A DNA stretch of 64,000 nucleotides. It comes from Mixophyes australis (taxonomy: Eukaryota; Chordata; Amphibia; Anura; Limnodynastidae). Location: assembly GCA_036250195.1 (NCBI GenBank), contig JAVHZZ010000011.1:61560919-61624918 (forward strand), read 5' to 3'. Shown piece by piece: positions 9,647 to 20,115 of this stretch (position 1 is the stretch's first letter; every line of letters begins with the position of its first letter). The position numbers and the translations under genes are program-made. The notes below the pieces were generated by a model. That model made no database searches. It was not told the DNA's origin and saw nothing but the letters and a program-made list of their open reading frames with translations.

Positions 9647-11640
9647 TTGCAGAGGAGAGACTCCTTTTCACATATGCCCTTGCTACAGGAGATATGGTAC
9701 AACAATCCAGACGTCGTCAGGAATTTCCTACAGGTGAATGATCCCACAGTCCATGAGCTGCTCCAGCTTGTCACCCCACTCATCGAGAAGGAGGTCACCC
9801 ATTTAAGGAGCCAAATATCTGCAGATAATGGTTGCTTACTTATGATTATTGGCCACAGGAAGTACACTGGTTACAGCACAGCAATTTCACTGTACACTCT
9901 GGGTTTGATCATACCTGAGACCTGCAAGGCTTTCATATAAGTTCTGCATGGACAATATATGAATTCTGGTGTAAGAAATAGTCTGATTTCAAATATACTT
10001 TTCTTATTAAAATAGAAATTAAGCATATTAACTTATTAAAAACAACACACACAAAATATAAACATTTTACAAGCAGAAAGCACTTCAACTGTATACCAGC
10101 AAACAGCGGAAGTGCTGCTTGATGCCCTACAGGCTGGAGGGGTATGAACCACATTTTCCCATGTTTGGTTGAAAAGATTACAAAGCAAAATTAATATTTA
10201 TATGAATTGAGGGCAAACCACTGCTTTTGGCCTAAAGGCAGGAGGAGTATGAGAACCATCAATGCCCATCAGAAATGGGTTTAAGATGTGAAGACAAAAT
10301 GAACATTGATTGAGGACAAACATAAAATCTAAAACTGAAAACTTAAACTGCAGTAAAAAAGAACAATAAAAGTTATGACAACTGTTCATAATGGAAATGT
10401 TCAATGTTTTCCAATGAGGAAGCATACTTGCGCCTCCCATTAGTGTTAAAGTCCTATAGGCAGGAGGGGTGCTTGTTTGGCTTCCCATGATGGTTTGTTG
10501 CCTGTGGGGTGAGAGTGGATAAAATGTATGTGCTTGTGGTGACCAGAAATGAACTTGCTCCTGTGTGTGTGTGTGTGGGAGGGGGGGGGGGGGGGACTTG
10601 TGAGAATGTAGTGTCTTGTGAGAGTCCCCCCCTCAGTGTCCTATAAAGCAAATCATTGGCCAAATGGTCTATCTCCAGTCTCATTTCAAGAGGCAGCCTT
10701 TTTATTTTTTGTGTGAGTGTTGCTCACAGCAGCTTCCTTTGACATTAACTGGGTTGCAGATTCTATCATTTTTCTAGTCAGCATGTCACTTTGTTCCTTG
10801 TCACGTGCCCTTTTATTTCCATTCCTGTCAGTTTGTTTCCCTTGTTGCTGGGCGGTTTTAACAGTCTCCTGTGTGGCTAGGACTGTGATCTGATGTCTGT
10901 CTTCTGTCAGCTATGTGTCAGGCAGCTTGTCCCACATTCCTCTGCAACACCACAGAATCCTACTTCAGATAAGACAGCTGGCTATGTAATAAAAGCAGAA
11001 TTTCAAGTAGTTATTATGATAATAGATACATGTATGTAATCTTTCTCTTGGAGTTCCCAGTGACGGTTAAGCAATGGCAACTTATTGACAAAGAATATGA
11101 AACACTATGGAATTTTCCAAATTGTGGCAGGGCCATAGATGGCAAACATGTAAGAATCATGCCACCCTCCAACAGTAGATCGTATTTTTACAACTACAAG
11201 CAATTCTTCAGCATTATCCTGATGGTTATAGTGGATGCCAAATGTGAATTTCAATTTGTGGACATTGGTAAAAATGGAAAATTGTCTGATGGTGGGGCAT
11301 TGGAGCAGATTCCCTTGCATGACAAACTTAAAAACCATGCACTTAATTTGCCAACACACACCAAAACACAATTAGGACTCAAATATTCTTTTGTAGCTGA
11401 TGAAGCCTTTGCACTGCACAATATTATATTAAAACTTTATCCCCAAAAAAATTCTCATTCCCGAAAGGTGGATCTTTAATTATCGATTGTCAAGAGCAAG
11501 TCGAGTTGTGGAAAATGCTTGTGGTATATTAAGTAACAGGATTTTCCATTCAACCATAAGTCTGCATCTAAACAAAATAGACAAGGTGGTGATGGCTTGT
11601 TGTCCTACACAACTTTCTGAGGTGGAAAATCCCCAGTGTG
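9647..11640 (+). pseudogene. PIF/Harbinger transposase, decayed, with probable intron
   Basis: The N-terminal exon (9647 to about 9965) has VHELLQLVTPLIEKE and YSTAISLYTLGLIIPETC, the helical region preceding the nuclease in Harbinger transposases. The catalytic exon (about 11053-11479) carries GRAIDGKHVRIMPPSNS (first Asp), VDIGKNGKLSDGG (second Asp block) and YSFVADEAFAL (the DEAF box). A frameshift near 11465 moves to another frame that reads IFNYRLSRASRVVENACGIL, the family's C-terminal signature. The ~1.1-kb gap between exons fits an intron: the protein resumes where the family alignment expects, and TTTCTCTTGGAG precedes the second exon. Stops and the frameshift make it inactive. Confidence 0.82.
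10563..10597. repeat. Low-complexity GT/G run
   Basis: A (GT)n tract runs directly into a run of 14-15 G inside the presumed Harbinger intron. Poly-G length is likely to be sequencing-uncertain. Confidence 0.9.
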
Positions 11641-11872
11641 CGCTGCGTACCTAGTACTAAGGAGAATACTGTACAAGTTGAGGAAGTGGCAGTGTTGAAA
11701 AAATGATGAGTTAAACAGGGAGGCTTATTTGGAATATTTAAATGGTAAGGCTAAAGTGTCCTGGCAGAATGACATTTTGTAATGTATGTAAATTCGCATT
11801 GTATGCCAAATTGAAGAACTAATTGTCAGGTAAAATGTAAATAAATAGTTTACGCATTAAAGATGTTGTATG

Positions 11873-12190
11873 TGTCACAATTCACAGCAAGGTATAGGAT
11901 CCCTGGGTCTGTCTGACTTGACGCTAGTCTGACCCGAAGATGCAGAATCTAATGAGGCAGGTTGTCTTCACTAGGAGAGTGTCAGGCAAGACCTATAAGT
12001 AGGAGGTTAGCTCAGCAGGGATTTCAGCAGTGAGGTGCCGTAAAGCAGCAGACTGAAGTTGTGGAGTATCGGAGGAGCACAACTATAAAGGAACACTGGA
12101 ACAATAGCTGAGCTCTATGAGATGATGCGCAGAGATGAGTTGCACTGAACAGTGGTGTATAAAAACTGGAACAAATAGTTAAACTCTATG
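11873..12190 (-). repeat. 3' LTR fragment of gypsy element C
   Basis: Similar over ~300 bp to the LTR at 20116-20798: TGTCACAA end, GGTCTGTCTGACTTGACGCTA block, and GTGTCAGGCAAGACCTATAA promoter block. It lacks ~50 bp present in the other LTR after CTTCACTAGGA and breaks off at ACTCTATG, where a MITE end begins. Confidence 0.7.
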
Positions 12191-12345
12191 GGGGGTATTC
12201 AATTGTTCGGCTTGACGGCCAAAAAACTCGCACTCTAAAACTATTACCGTTAATACGGTAAAATTGCGCTTAAAAACCGTTCATACGGTAATTTACTCGC
12301 TGAATTTCAGCTCGCAGCTCAGGGAGCTGAATAATAATAATACTG
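12188..12345. mobile_element. Fragment of a GGGGGTATTCAATTG-type MITE
   Basis: Starts GGGGGTATTCAATTGTTCGG, a terminus I associate with abundant frog MITEs (memory-based). It contains the short inverted motifs ACCGTTAATACGGT and ACCGTTCATACGGT. No matching opposite end is visible; it runs out at TTCAGCTCGCAGCTC next to integrase sequence, so it is probably truncated. Confidence 0.55.
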
Positions 12346-12628
12346 CTCGCCAGAACTTGGAAATTGGACTCCTCGATCCAATATAATTTCTAGGGGATAG
12401 CCATGAAGCCGGAAAATCTCTTTTATAAAATGTTGTGCTAAGAACGGAGATGAAGGCACTCCAACCAAAGGAACAAAGTGGGCCATTTTAGACAGGCAGT
12501 CCACGATGACCCAGATAGTATTGAACCGTGGACTGGGTGAAAGGTCTGTCACAAAATCCATGCTAATGTGTGTCCAAGGTCTAGTTGGTACTGGCAAAGG
12601 CATGAGAGGCCCAAGAAAGAGTTGATGG
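12341..12628 (-). pseudogene. pol: Integrase core of gypsy element C (separated by element B)
   Basis: Minus-strand reading PTRPWTHISMDFVTDL (first catalytic Asp), then WVIVDCLSKMAHFVPL, FIKEIFRLHGYPLEI and LDRGVQF (second Asp block). It ends at about 12345, where the MITE fragment begins, so the Glu and chromodomain are lost. It continues the integrase zinc-finger piece at 16534-16580: taking out B and one GAGGA copy joins the two in one frame. Confidence 0.82.
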
Positions 12629-12633
12629 GAGGA

Positions 12634-13345
12634 TGTCACGACTTGCATTCTGCAGCTCCTGTTTGCAGGTACCTTGTTGGATCTTTTTGCATACATCTGT
12701 CCTGCCTGTAGTACTACTGCCCACCAAAGAGGCCACTGTGCTACTTGGACTTCCCTTACCTGCCTCATTATTGCTGGGAGCTTTACACCTGCTTCTGGCC
12801 TTTATAAGCCTGTCTGTTCCAAGCAGCCTTTGCGAGATCATCAGGTCACTTTATCTGATGAGAAACTATCCTTGATTCCTGGTTATTCATCTCTGCTGTA
12901 TATCGGATTCCTCTCATCTCTGCATACCTGTGCCACAATCCGCGGTAACTGTAACTCATCTCAGCTGTGTATCCATCGCTGCTGGACATTGGATTTCCCT
13001 CAGCTCTGCATACCTGTTCCATAATCCATGGTGAACTGTTATTCATTTCTGCTGTGTGTTAATTACTGCTGTGTATTGGATTTCCTTCATCTCTGCAGAC
13101 CTGTTCCACTACTCGTGGTAAACTCTACACCTGTCATCCATCAACCCGCATCATTGACTACTGTTATCCGTTCCACTATCTGTGCCTGCATCACTGACTA
13201 TTGTTGCTTATTTCATTGTTATGAACTGTGTAGTTCAGTACGGCCTTACCAGTCTTGCATCTTGAACCAGTGATATCTGTGTTTTCTAATAAACCAATTC
13301 ATTCACTTATCCTTTCTCCGTGGTCTTACCTTGGGAACCCTGACA
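12634..13345 (+). repeat. 5' LTR of element B (712 bp)
   Basis: Compared with the 3' LTR it is shorter, lacking one copy of the CCTGTAGTACCACTGCCCAC duplication and a ~100-bp CATCTCTGC-type repeat unit. It carries GCGAGATCAT at 12832 where the 3' LTR has GCCAGATCAT. The promoter box is TTTATAA at 12801. Confidence 0.88.
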
Positions 13346-13347
13346 GT

Positions 13348-13357
13348 ATGATCTGGC
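13348..13357 (+). promoter_or_regulatory. Self-priming primer-binding site of element B
   Basis: ATGATCTGGC, 2 nt after the LTR end, is the exact complement of GCCAGATCAT at 15848-15857 in the 3' LTR. That block begins 31 nt after the TATATAA at 15817. The 5' LTR copy of the block has one mismatch. The geometry is identical to family A. Confidence 0.75.
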
Positions 13358-13451
13358 CATCTGGCCATAATACCGAGCCTGCTGCAGCACGCTTTCTTCC
13401 TTGTGAAGAGGATATCCAGGGTATTGGCCTACTGCGTATTCAACATTATAA

Positions 13452-14070
13452 GACCATGGCTACTTCTTCCTCCAAAAATCCCCTTTGCTCCAGGTGGACA
13501 TTTTTCAACTTTTCGCTCAAATATCACAAGTATCTTCTTTGCTGAACAAAGTGCTTAAGCAACTTCCAGGACTAGATTTACTAAGCTGCGGGTTTGAAAA
13601 AGTGGGAATGTTGCCTATAGCAACCAATGAGATTCTAGCTGTCATTTTGTAGAAAGTACTAAATAAATGAAAGCTAGATTCTGATTGGTTACTATAGGCA
13701 ACATCCCCACTTTTTCAAACCCGCAGCTTAGTAATTCAAGACCCCAGTCTCCCCCGTTAATACATCCTGCTCGAATACCTGCTGTTGTCGTGAAAGTTCT
13801 TTTCTCAGGGACAATATAGTTACTGCTGTACACTTTTCTTTGTCTGTATCCTGCTGTAAGGAGTCTAACTGTGATGCTAACATTTCCCTACCAAATTTGT
13901 CTGCCTTTGACTGTCCGCAAGCAGTACCTTCAAATAATCCTGTAGCAAATTCCAGGTTTTAGGTGCTCCACGCTCCCACCTGACCGAAGAGGAGCGATGG
14001 CGCAGGTGGACCTACAAACTGTGTCTCTAATGTGTCAGTGATGTACATTTTTTACAGGATTGCCTGCTCC
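13452..14070 (+). pseudogene. Gag-like N-terminus and zinc-knuckle remnant of element B
   Basis: Starting near 13456 (ATGGCTACTTCTTCC) the frame reads through a coil-like stretch VDIFQLFAQISQVSSLLNKV, typical of the N-terminus of vertebrate gypsy Gag. It is interrupted by a MITE at 13572-13737. Further on, near 14010-14065, a C-X2-C-X4-H-X4-C knuckle can be read (C-L-stop-C ... HFLQDC) with a stop codon inside it. No capsid-like part is seen between the two. Non-functional as it stands. Confidence 0.55.
13572..13737. mobile_element. Frog-type MITE with ~60-bp inverted arms
   Basis: The left arm starts CTAGATTTACTAAGCTGCGG; the right arm ends CCCGCAGCTTAGTAA. The arms also share the AAAAAGTGGG and TTGCCTATAGCAACCAAT blocks, so the element can fold into one long hairpin. 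I recognise it from anuran genomes. It sits inside the gag-like sequence of element B. Confidence 0.88.
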
Positions 14071-14179
14071 GTAGACTCCGACCATCTTCAACCTCTGCCT
14101 CCAGCTCTGAGTCACAAGCTTCTGTCTCCATTCCAGAAACGCTGTCTGCTTCCATGAGAACCAGGTTTCCCCAGTTCAA

Positions 14180-14395
14180 CCCAGAAGGGGCGCTGCCCTT
14201 AAAGTGTGCGCCAGAGGGGGCACTGCCCTTAAAGTCTGAGCCAGAGGGGGGCTGCCCTTAAAGTCTGAGCCAGAGGGGGCGCTGCCCTTAAAGTCTGAGC
14301 CAGAGGGGGCGCTGCCCTTAAAGTCTGCTTCAGTGGGGGCGCTGCCCTTACAGTCTGCTCCAAAGAGGGCCTGGCCCTCCAGCCCACTCCAGAGT
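14180..14395 (+). repeat. 30-bp coding minisatellite (EGALPLKSEP units)
   Basis: About six 30-bp units GGGGGCGCTGCCCTTAAAGT... coding for the decapeptide EGALPLKSEP in frame. One unit near 14250 has lost a base (GGGGGGCTG instead of GGGGGCGCTG), shifting the frame. Confidence 0.85.
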
Positions 14396-14690
14396 TGCCT
14401 GTCCATGCGGTTCAGCCCGAGTTGCCTGTCCATGCGGTTCAGCCCGAGTTTCCTGTCTATGCGGTTCAGCCCGAGTTGCCTGTCCATGCGGTTCATCCCG
14501 AGTTGCCTGTCCATGCGGTTCACCCTGAATTGCCTGTCCATGTGGTTCAGCCCGAGTTGCCTGTCCATGCGGTTCAGCCCGAGTTACCACTTGGCGCTGT
14601 CTGCTCTGAGGCATTTCACAGTGCTGTCTGCTCTGAGGCATCTCACAGTGCTGTCTGCCCTGAGGCATCTCACAGTTTTGATCCTTCCAA
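14396..14690 (+). repeat. 27-bp coding minisatellites in element B
   Basis: Seven units of CCCGAGTTGCCTGTCCATGC... (one frame reads PELPVHAVQ) are followed by three units of GCTGTCTGCTCTGAGGCATC... (SEASHSAVC). The 27-bp period is kept almost without exception, so the reading frame is preserved within the block. Confidence 0.85.
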
Positions 14691-14955
14691 GTCTGGTGCC
14701 CAGTCCAGGGCCTCCTTCCAAGTCTGGTGCCCAGTCCGGGCCTCCTGTCAAGTCTGGTGCCCAGTCCGGGCCTCCTGCCAAGTCTGGTGCCCAGTCCGGG
14801 CCTCCTGCCAAGTCTGGTGCCCAGTCCGGGCCTCCTGCCTAGTCTGGTGCTCAGTCCGAACCTCCTGCCAAGTCTTTGGCCCAGTCCGGGCCTTCTGCCA
14901 AGTCTTCTGCCCAATCCAGGCCTCCTGCCAAGTCATCCGCCCAGTCCAGGTCGTC
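14691..14955 (+). repeat. 30-bp coding minisatellite (KSGAQSGPPA units)
   Basis: About nine units of TCTGGTGCCCAGTCCGGGCC... encoding KSGAQSGPPA. The first unit has an extra base (CCAGGGCC), so upstream and downstream blocks are in different frames. One unit contains a stop (CCTAG near 14838). Confidence 0.85.
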
Positions 14956-15457
14956 TTCTGACAAGGGTGTCCTGCCCGAGTCCCCAGGGATGTATGTTCA
15001 ACCTGAGACGACCCAGTCTCGTGCTAATTCGAATTTATCCTCTGTTCCAGACTTCCAACCACCTACCTTCAATGGGGATATTCAGCAATTTCATGCTCTT
15101 ATTAAATTTTGTATATCCTATTTTCCCTCTGTATCCGACTTCCTAGATACCCAACGAAAGCAAGTGTTTTACCTGTTAGCCAACTTTACAGGGGAAGCTC
15201 TGGAATGGACAGAGCCCTTAATTGAAACCCAAGATCCCATCCTGTCTGGTTTTCAGCTTTTTACTGATGCCGTGATCGAAGAATTTGCACCAGCACTTAA
15301 CAATTTCTCTCCCAGTACTTCTTCTATGCCACATGTTTTGTCTCCGGCTACTCCAACTTTGGGGTTATCTTTTTCTAGGCTTCATTTCCAGCAACCCTCT
15401 AAAAGACATAAAAAGAAAGTGAAGAAGAAAGGTTCTTCTGGATCTCAACACTCTTGA
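14876..15457 (+). CDS. Gag capsid-like ORF of element B
   Basis: 193-residue open frame. Residues ~1-25 are the end of the minisatellite. Residues ~55-140 (FQPPTFNGDIQQFHALIKFC ... QVFYLLANFTGEALEWTEPL) match the capsid block of gypsy Gag (compare KYDGDPKTFRGFLNQC and SLFSGQALAWASPLWE in family A). The C-terminus is Ser-rich and then strongly basic (KRHKKKVKKKG). It normally precedes a zinc knuckle, but here it lies downstream of the knuckle remnant. The true start is probably further upstream through the repeats, which are interrupted by a stop. It may be only a relic. Confidence 0.6.
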   Translation: MAQSGPSAKSSAQSRPPAKSSAQSRSSSDKGVLPESPGMYVQPETTQSRANSNLSSVPDFQPPTFNGDIQQFHALIKFCISYFPSVSDFLDTQRKQVFYLLANFTGEALEWTEPLIETQDPILSGFQLFTDAVIEEFAPALNNFSPSTSSMPHVLSPATPTLGLSFSRLHFQQPSKRHKKKVKKKGSSGSQHS

Positions 15458-15593
15458 GGCGTGGTTTGTATACCCTTTCCGTCCTTGCACAAAGTCTTCT
15501 CTACTACATGCCCAATTCTGGACTATGACTCTGACTTTTCTGACCATATCTAGTATTTGGGCATCTGGAATCCGCCCTTTAAGGAGGGGGTAC

Positions 15594-16533
15594 TGTCACG
15601 ACTTGCATTCTGCAGCTCCTGTCTGCAGGTACCTTGTTGGATATTTTGCATAGATTTGTCCTACCTGTAGTACCACTGCCCACCAAAGGGGTCACTGTGC
15701 TACTTGGACTATTTATCCTGCCTGTAGTACCACTGCCCACCAAAGAGGCCACTGTGCTACTTGGACTGCTCTTACCTGCCTCACTATTGCTAGGAGCTTT
15801 ACACCTGATTCTGGCCTATATAAGCCTCTCTGTTCCAAGTAGCCTTTGCCAGATCATCAGAACACTTTATCTGATGAGAAGCTATGCTTGATTCCTGGTT
15901 ATTCATCTCTGCTGTATATTGCATTCCTCTCATCCCTGCATATCTGTGTCACTATCCATGGTAACTGCAACTCACCTCTGCTGTGAGTTCATCTCTGCTG
16001 TATATTGGATTCATCTCTTCTCTGCATACCTTTGCCACTATCCATGGTAACTGCAACTCATCTCTGCTGTGAGTTCATCTCTGCTGTATATTGGATTCCT
16101 CTCATCTCTGCATACCTGTGCCACAATCGGTGGTAACTGTAACTCATCTCAGCTGTGTATTCATCGCTGCTGTACATTGGATTTCCCTCAGCTCTGCATA
16201 CCTGTTCCATAATTCGTGGTGAACTGTTATTCATTTCTGCTGTGTGTTCATTACTGCTGTGTATTGGATTTCCTTCATCTCTGCAGACCTGTTCCACTAC
16301 TCGTGGTAAACTCTACACCTGTCATCCATCAACCCGCATCATTGACTACTGTTATCCGTTCCACTATCTGTGCCTGCATCACTGACTATTGTTACTTATT
16401 CCATTGTTATGAACTGTGTAGTTCAGTACTGTCTTACCAGTCTTGCATTTTGAACCACTGTTATCTGTGTTTTCTAATAAACCACTTCATTCACTTATCA
16501 TCTCTCCGTGGTCTTACCTTGGGAACCCTGACA
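15594..16533 (+). repeat. 3' LTR of element B (940 bp)
   Basis: Same ends as the 5' LTR. Promoter box TATATAA at 15817-15823 and presumed transcript start at 15848 (GCCAGATCAT). An AATAAA polyadenylation signal lies at about 16475. It has extra internal duplications compared with the 5' copy (about 15700-15770 and 15975-16080). Confidence 0.88.
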
Positions 16534-16580
16534 GAGGATTTATGTTGGGCACAGATAGTGCAGGCAGCCACAAATTCTTT
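16534..16580 (-). pseudogene. pol: Integrase zinc-finger end of gypsy element C
   Basis: The minus strand reads KEFVAACTICAQHKSS, the CxxC half of the HHCC finger that binds the end of integrase substrates (compare KEFIASCELCSQFKSS in A1). It continues at 12628 across the B insertion. Upstream it abuts the solo LTR E. Confidence 0.75.
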
Positions 16581-17222
16581 TGTCAGAATCACTAGGTGGA
16601 CTTGATGATACCTGCCAGCAGTTGGCGCTACTGAGTACTGAGAGGCGGAGTCTAACACATCCCTGGTTTTCACCAGGAACCCCTGCAAGGAGGTATGGAC
16701 TTTGCTGCAAGGGATGTGCAGGTCGCAGCCTTCAGTATCAGTCAGCTGGTGAGGTAACAATTGAGGCAACAGTGACAGCCCACCAGGATGCAGGATGGAA
16801 AAGTAGTCAGCAAGCGGGGTCAAAACCAGAGGAACGGATATAGCCAAATCAGAAGCAGGAGAATGGTCGGGAAGCCGGGTCAATACCAAATATCACTCTA
16901 AATCAAGATACAAAAGAGTCAGGAACCAAAAGAGAAGTCAGGAACAAGCCGGGGTCAGAATCCAAATAACATCAACACAGGAACAAACGCTGGAGCAAGG
17001 CTGAAGACCAAATACTCTGGCACTAGACGTGTGTCAGAGGCTGCTTTATATACCCTAAGGTGCCTCCTGATAGGGTTAGGGAGATTTTGGCGGTAAGACA
17101 TGATGGCTGCAGACAGGTGAGCAGAGATAACGTCCTGCTGCTAGGCAACAGGACGTGGTTGCTGAGAAGGTGCAGGCGTCCGACTCCTGCACCAAGTGTC
17201 AGTGCAGAGACGGTGCCTGACA
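16581..17222 (-). repeat. Solo LTR of another gypsy family (E)
   Basis: The minus strand starts TGTCAGGCACCGTCTCTGC and ends GTGATTCTGACA (642 bp). A GGGTATATAAAG promoter box lies near 17050. Flanks on the plus strand are TCTTT and CCTTT, one mismatch, consistent with an aged 5-bp duplication. It sits between the RNase H and integrase parts of element C. Confidence 0.7.
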
Positions 17223-19160
17223 CCTTTTCTGGAGGTGGAGATGAACAAATGTCTTGTCTGGTGGTGGAACAGGAGGAGAAGACAGAGTTGAAAGCAGAGA
17301 CCTGGGATTCAAGATGGGATGTTCAAGAGTTTGGTCGGAATCTTGGGTGGAAAAGTCCTGGACAGGGCATCCACCTTCTTATTCATACCGCCAGGTTTGT
17401 AAGTCACACAGAGGTCAAAACCGGAAAAGAATAATGACCAGCGAGCTTGGCGTGGATTAAGCCATTAAGTTTGCAGGTATAGGAGGTTCTTGTGGTCCAT
17501 AAAGCTAGTGACTGGAAACCGAGCTCCCTGAAGAAGATAGCGCCACTCTGACAGTGTCATCTTCATGGCCAGTGGCTCTTTATCCCAAATAGTGTAGTTG
17601 CGTTCTGCGGGAAGAAACTTGCAAGAGTGGAAAGCGCAAGACAGAATTTTATTGGAGTGGGATTTTTGGGAAAGTACCGCTCCGACACCTACAGCAGAGG
17701 CGTCTACTTCAAGGAAAAAAGGTAGAGAGGCATCCCATTGTCTGAGAATGGGAGCCGAAGAAAAAGCTTCTTTGAGATAGGTAAAGGCCTCCAGAGCCTG
17801 TGGGGGACAAAACCTTGGTATTGGCTCCCTTACGACAAAGGGCTGTAATCGGAGCGATGATGGTGGAATAACTTTGAATAAATTGCTTATAATAATTAGC
17901 GAAACCCAAAAAACTCTGAATAGGCTTGAGGCCAGATGGAAATGGCCAATCCAGAATGGCATAAATCTTCTCTGTGTCCATGTAACCCGGTAATAGAAAC
18001 AATGTAACCCAAGAATGGCATAGACGGAGCTTCAAAAGAACATTTTCCAATTTGCAGGAGAGCTGATTTTTGCAGAGTCTGGATACAACTTTGGAGACAT
18101 GTAGATGGTGGAAGTCAAGATCTTTAGAAAAAAATCAAAATGTAATTTAGGTATGCTACTTCACAGGAGTAGAGCAGGTCTCTGAAGATTCGTTGACATA
18201 ATTCTGAATGACAGCGGGGGCATTACAGAGTCCGAAAGGCATGACAAGGTACTCATAATGAACGTCCCGGGTATTGAAGCTGGTTTTCCACTCGTCGCCA
18301 GCTCAAATCCTGATGAGGTTGTAGGCCTCCTATAGGTCCAACTTGGTGAAGATCTTGGCACCTTTAATCTGCACAAAAAGCTCTGTGATCAACCGGATGG
18401 GGTAGCGATTCTTTTTTGATAATAATATTCAAACCGTGGTAGTCTAAAGAGGGCCACAGGGTACCGTCTTTTTTTTTTTTGCAAAAAAGAATCCTGCCCC
18501 AGCAGGGGAGACTGAAGGTCGAATAAAGCCATGCTGTAGGTTCTCCCGAATGTAGTCAGCCATGGCTTGTGTCTCTGGCAAAGACAGAGGGTAACCACGT
18601 CCCCTAAGGGGAGTCTTGCTTGGAAGATTATCAATTGGGCAATTCCAAGGACAATGGGGTGGTAGAAGCTCCGAGCACCCTTTGTCGAAAATTTCAGAAA
18701 ACAAGGAATATTAAGGAGGTAGCCCTGAGGATGTGTAGACACCGTAGACACAAGGAGGGATTTGACCTGAGACAGACAATGTGAGTGGCAAGAGGGACCC
18801 CAAGCCAGAATTTGTGAAGAGTTCCAATACAAATATGGAGAGTGCAGTTGGATCCAATGTAGTCCCAGAATCATAGGTTTTGGTTGTAAGAGGAACGAAA
18901 TTAGTTCAGTGTGCAGTGTTCCAATTTGAAGTGTGACGGGTTCAGTTTGCATATGATTTGTCCCATTGGGGAGTCGAGAACCGTCAATGACGGTAATGAT
19001 AGTAGGATCTTTCAAAAGGAAAAGTAGGCAAAGACCACCGGGAGACCAAGGAATAGGAAAAACAATTTCCAGCTGCACTTGAGTCTAATAGAACCGAGGA
19101 GTTGAACTTGGTAGAGGCGAACTGTACAGAAACAGAAATAGAGCAGTAACCTGAAGTAGA
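17223..19160 (-). pseudogene. pol: Protease, RT and RNase H of gypsy element C
   Basis: The protease site reads DSSAAGN near 19080-19100, where the family has D-S/T-G. The linker to RT is open at 19078-18389. RT blocks follow: [23 protein letters not shown], then VDDILIF-like sequence near 18160 broken by frameshifts, and GLKPIQSFLGFANYYKQFIQ. RNase H has LPFFLEVDASAVGVGAVLSQ, LPAERNYTIWDKEPLAMK and MDHKNLLYLQT. After 17465 the connection region ([15 protein letters not shown]) reads on to about 17300. Several frameshifts and an A-run (18468-18480) break it. Confidence 0.8.
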
Positions 19161-19212
19161 GGAGGGTTTAGACGTCCCCAACCTGATCTCCCAAGAACAG
19201 ATTAGTGCTTGG

Positions 19213-20093
19213 CTATGCTGGCTTCTTTGGACATGAGTTGAGATAATGTCCAGATGCAGCACAATAGATACAGAGATTATTCTTCCGTCTTCTCTCCCGC
19301 TCCTCTGGACCTAAACGAGTTTGTCCTAGTTGCATTGGTTCATCCAGAATGGTAGGAGGTTGAAAACGGGAAGCCAACCTAAAGGTATGATGATGAGGAT
19401 GATCCTTTTCGGCTGACCTCTCCCAAAACTGTAGGTCTACCCGGTTGCATAGGGAGATGAAGGCATCCAGAGTGGAAGGTAATTCTTGAGGAGCCAAAAC
19501 ATCTTTCACACGATTGGAAAGACCCTGCCAAAAGCTGGCCACCAGGGCCTCATTGTTCCACTGGAGCTCAGAGGAGAGTGTACGGAATTCAATCACATAT
19601 TGAGCCACGGAATAAGTCCCTTGTTGAAGTCTCAGAATGCTAGTGGCCGCAGAGGCGATACGTTCGGGCTCATCGAAAATATTCCGAAATGCGGATAGGA
19701 AGGCAGAAGTCAGTCAGTAGTAGATCATTTCTTTCCCACAGAGGTGAGGGCCAGGCCAAAGGTTGTCCCGTCAACAATGAAATGATATAAGCGACTTTAG
19801 CTCTGCCAGTGGGGAAATTATGTGTATGAAGTTCAAACTGGATCAGGCACTGATTCAGGAACCCACATCAGGTTTTGGGATCACCATCAAACTTGGACGG
19901 TGTTGAAAGCCTAAGCGTAGAGGGAGACACAGAAGAGGCCTGCTGGGGGCTTGACTCAACCGGAGGTGGAGTGGGAGCTGGAGGACATGCAGGGTATCCA
20001 GGCGAGCGGAAGTTGCGAATTTTCATATCGCTCCACTCTCCCAACCAAATGTTGGAGCATATCTTTCGCCGAAGGTTCTCCTGCGCGATCCAT
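19213..20093 (-). pseudogene. gag: Gag of gypsy element C
   Basis: Starts at an ATGATGGATCGCGC near 20093, 23 nt after the LTR. Homologous to A1 Gag: the coil-like N-terminus, the KFDGDPKT-like capsid start (followed by a stop), then MAQYVIEFRTLSSELQWNNEAL in the open stretch 19608-19213, and a zinc knuckle CIYCAASGHYLNSC. Frameshifts near 20040 and in 19620-19720 break it. Confidence 0.78.
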
Positions 20094-20115
20094 CATATTT
20101 TTTGTGCCTGTTCAC

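Larger units (their letters stand above)
12634..16533 (+). mobile_element. Non-autonomous LTR retrotransposon B (gag-like, no pol)
   Basis: The 3900-bp element has a 5' LTR (12634-13345), a 3' LTR (15594-16533) and a perfect 5-bp duplication GAGGA (12629-12633 and 16534-16538). Both LTRs begin TGTCACGACTTGCATTC and end GGGAACCCTGACA. The primer-binding site is at 13348-13357 and a purine tract GGAGGGGG lies just before the 3' LTR. The internal part holds only gag-like sequence and minisatellites; no protease, RT or integrase is detectable. It is inserted in the integrase of element C on the opposite strand. Confidence 0.88.

Noticed and set aside
14348..14914. Long Arg/Gly-rich minus-strand frame (188 residues)
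   Set aside because: It is the antisense reading of 27/30-bp minisatellites, open only because the period is a multiple of three.
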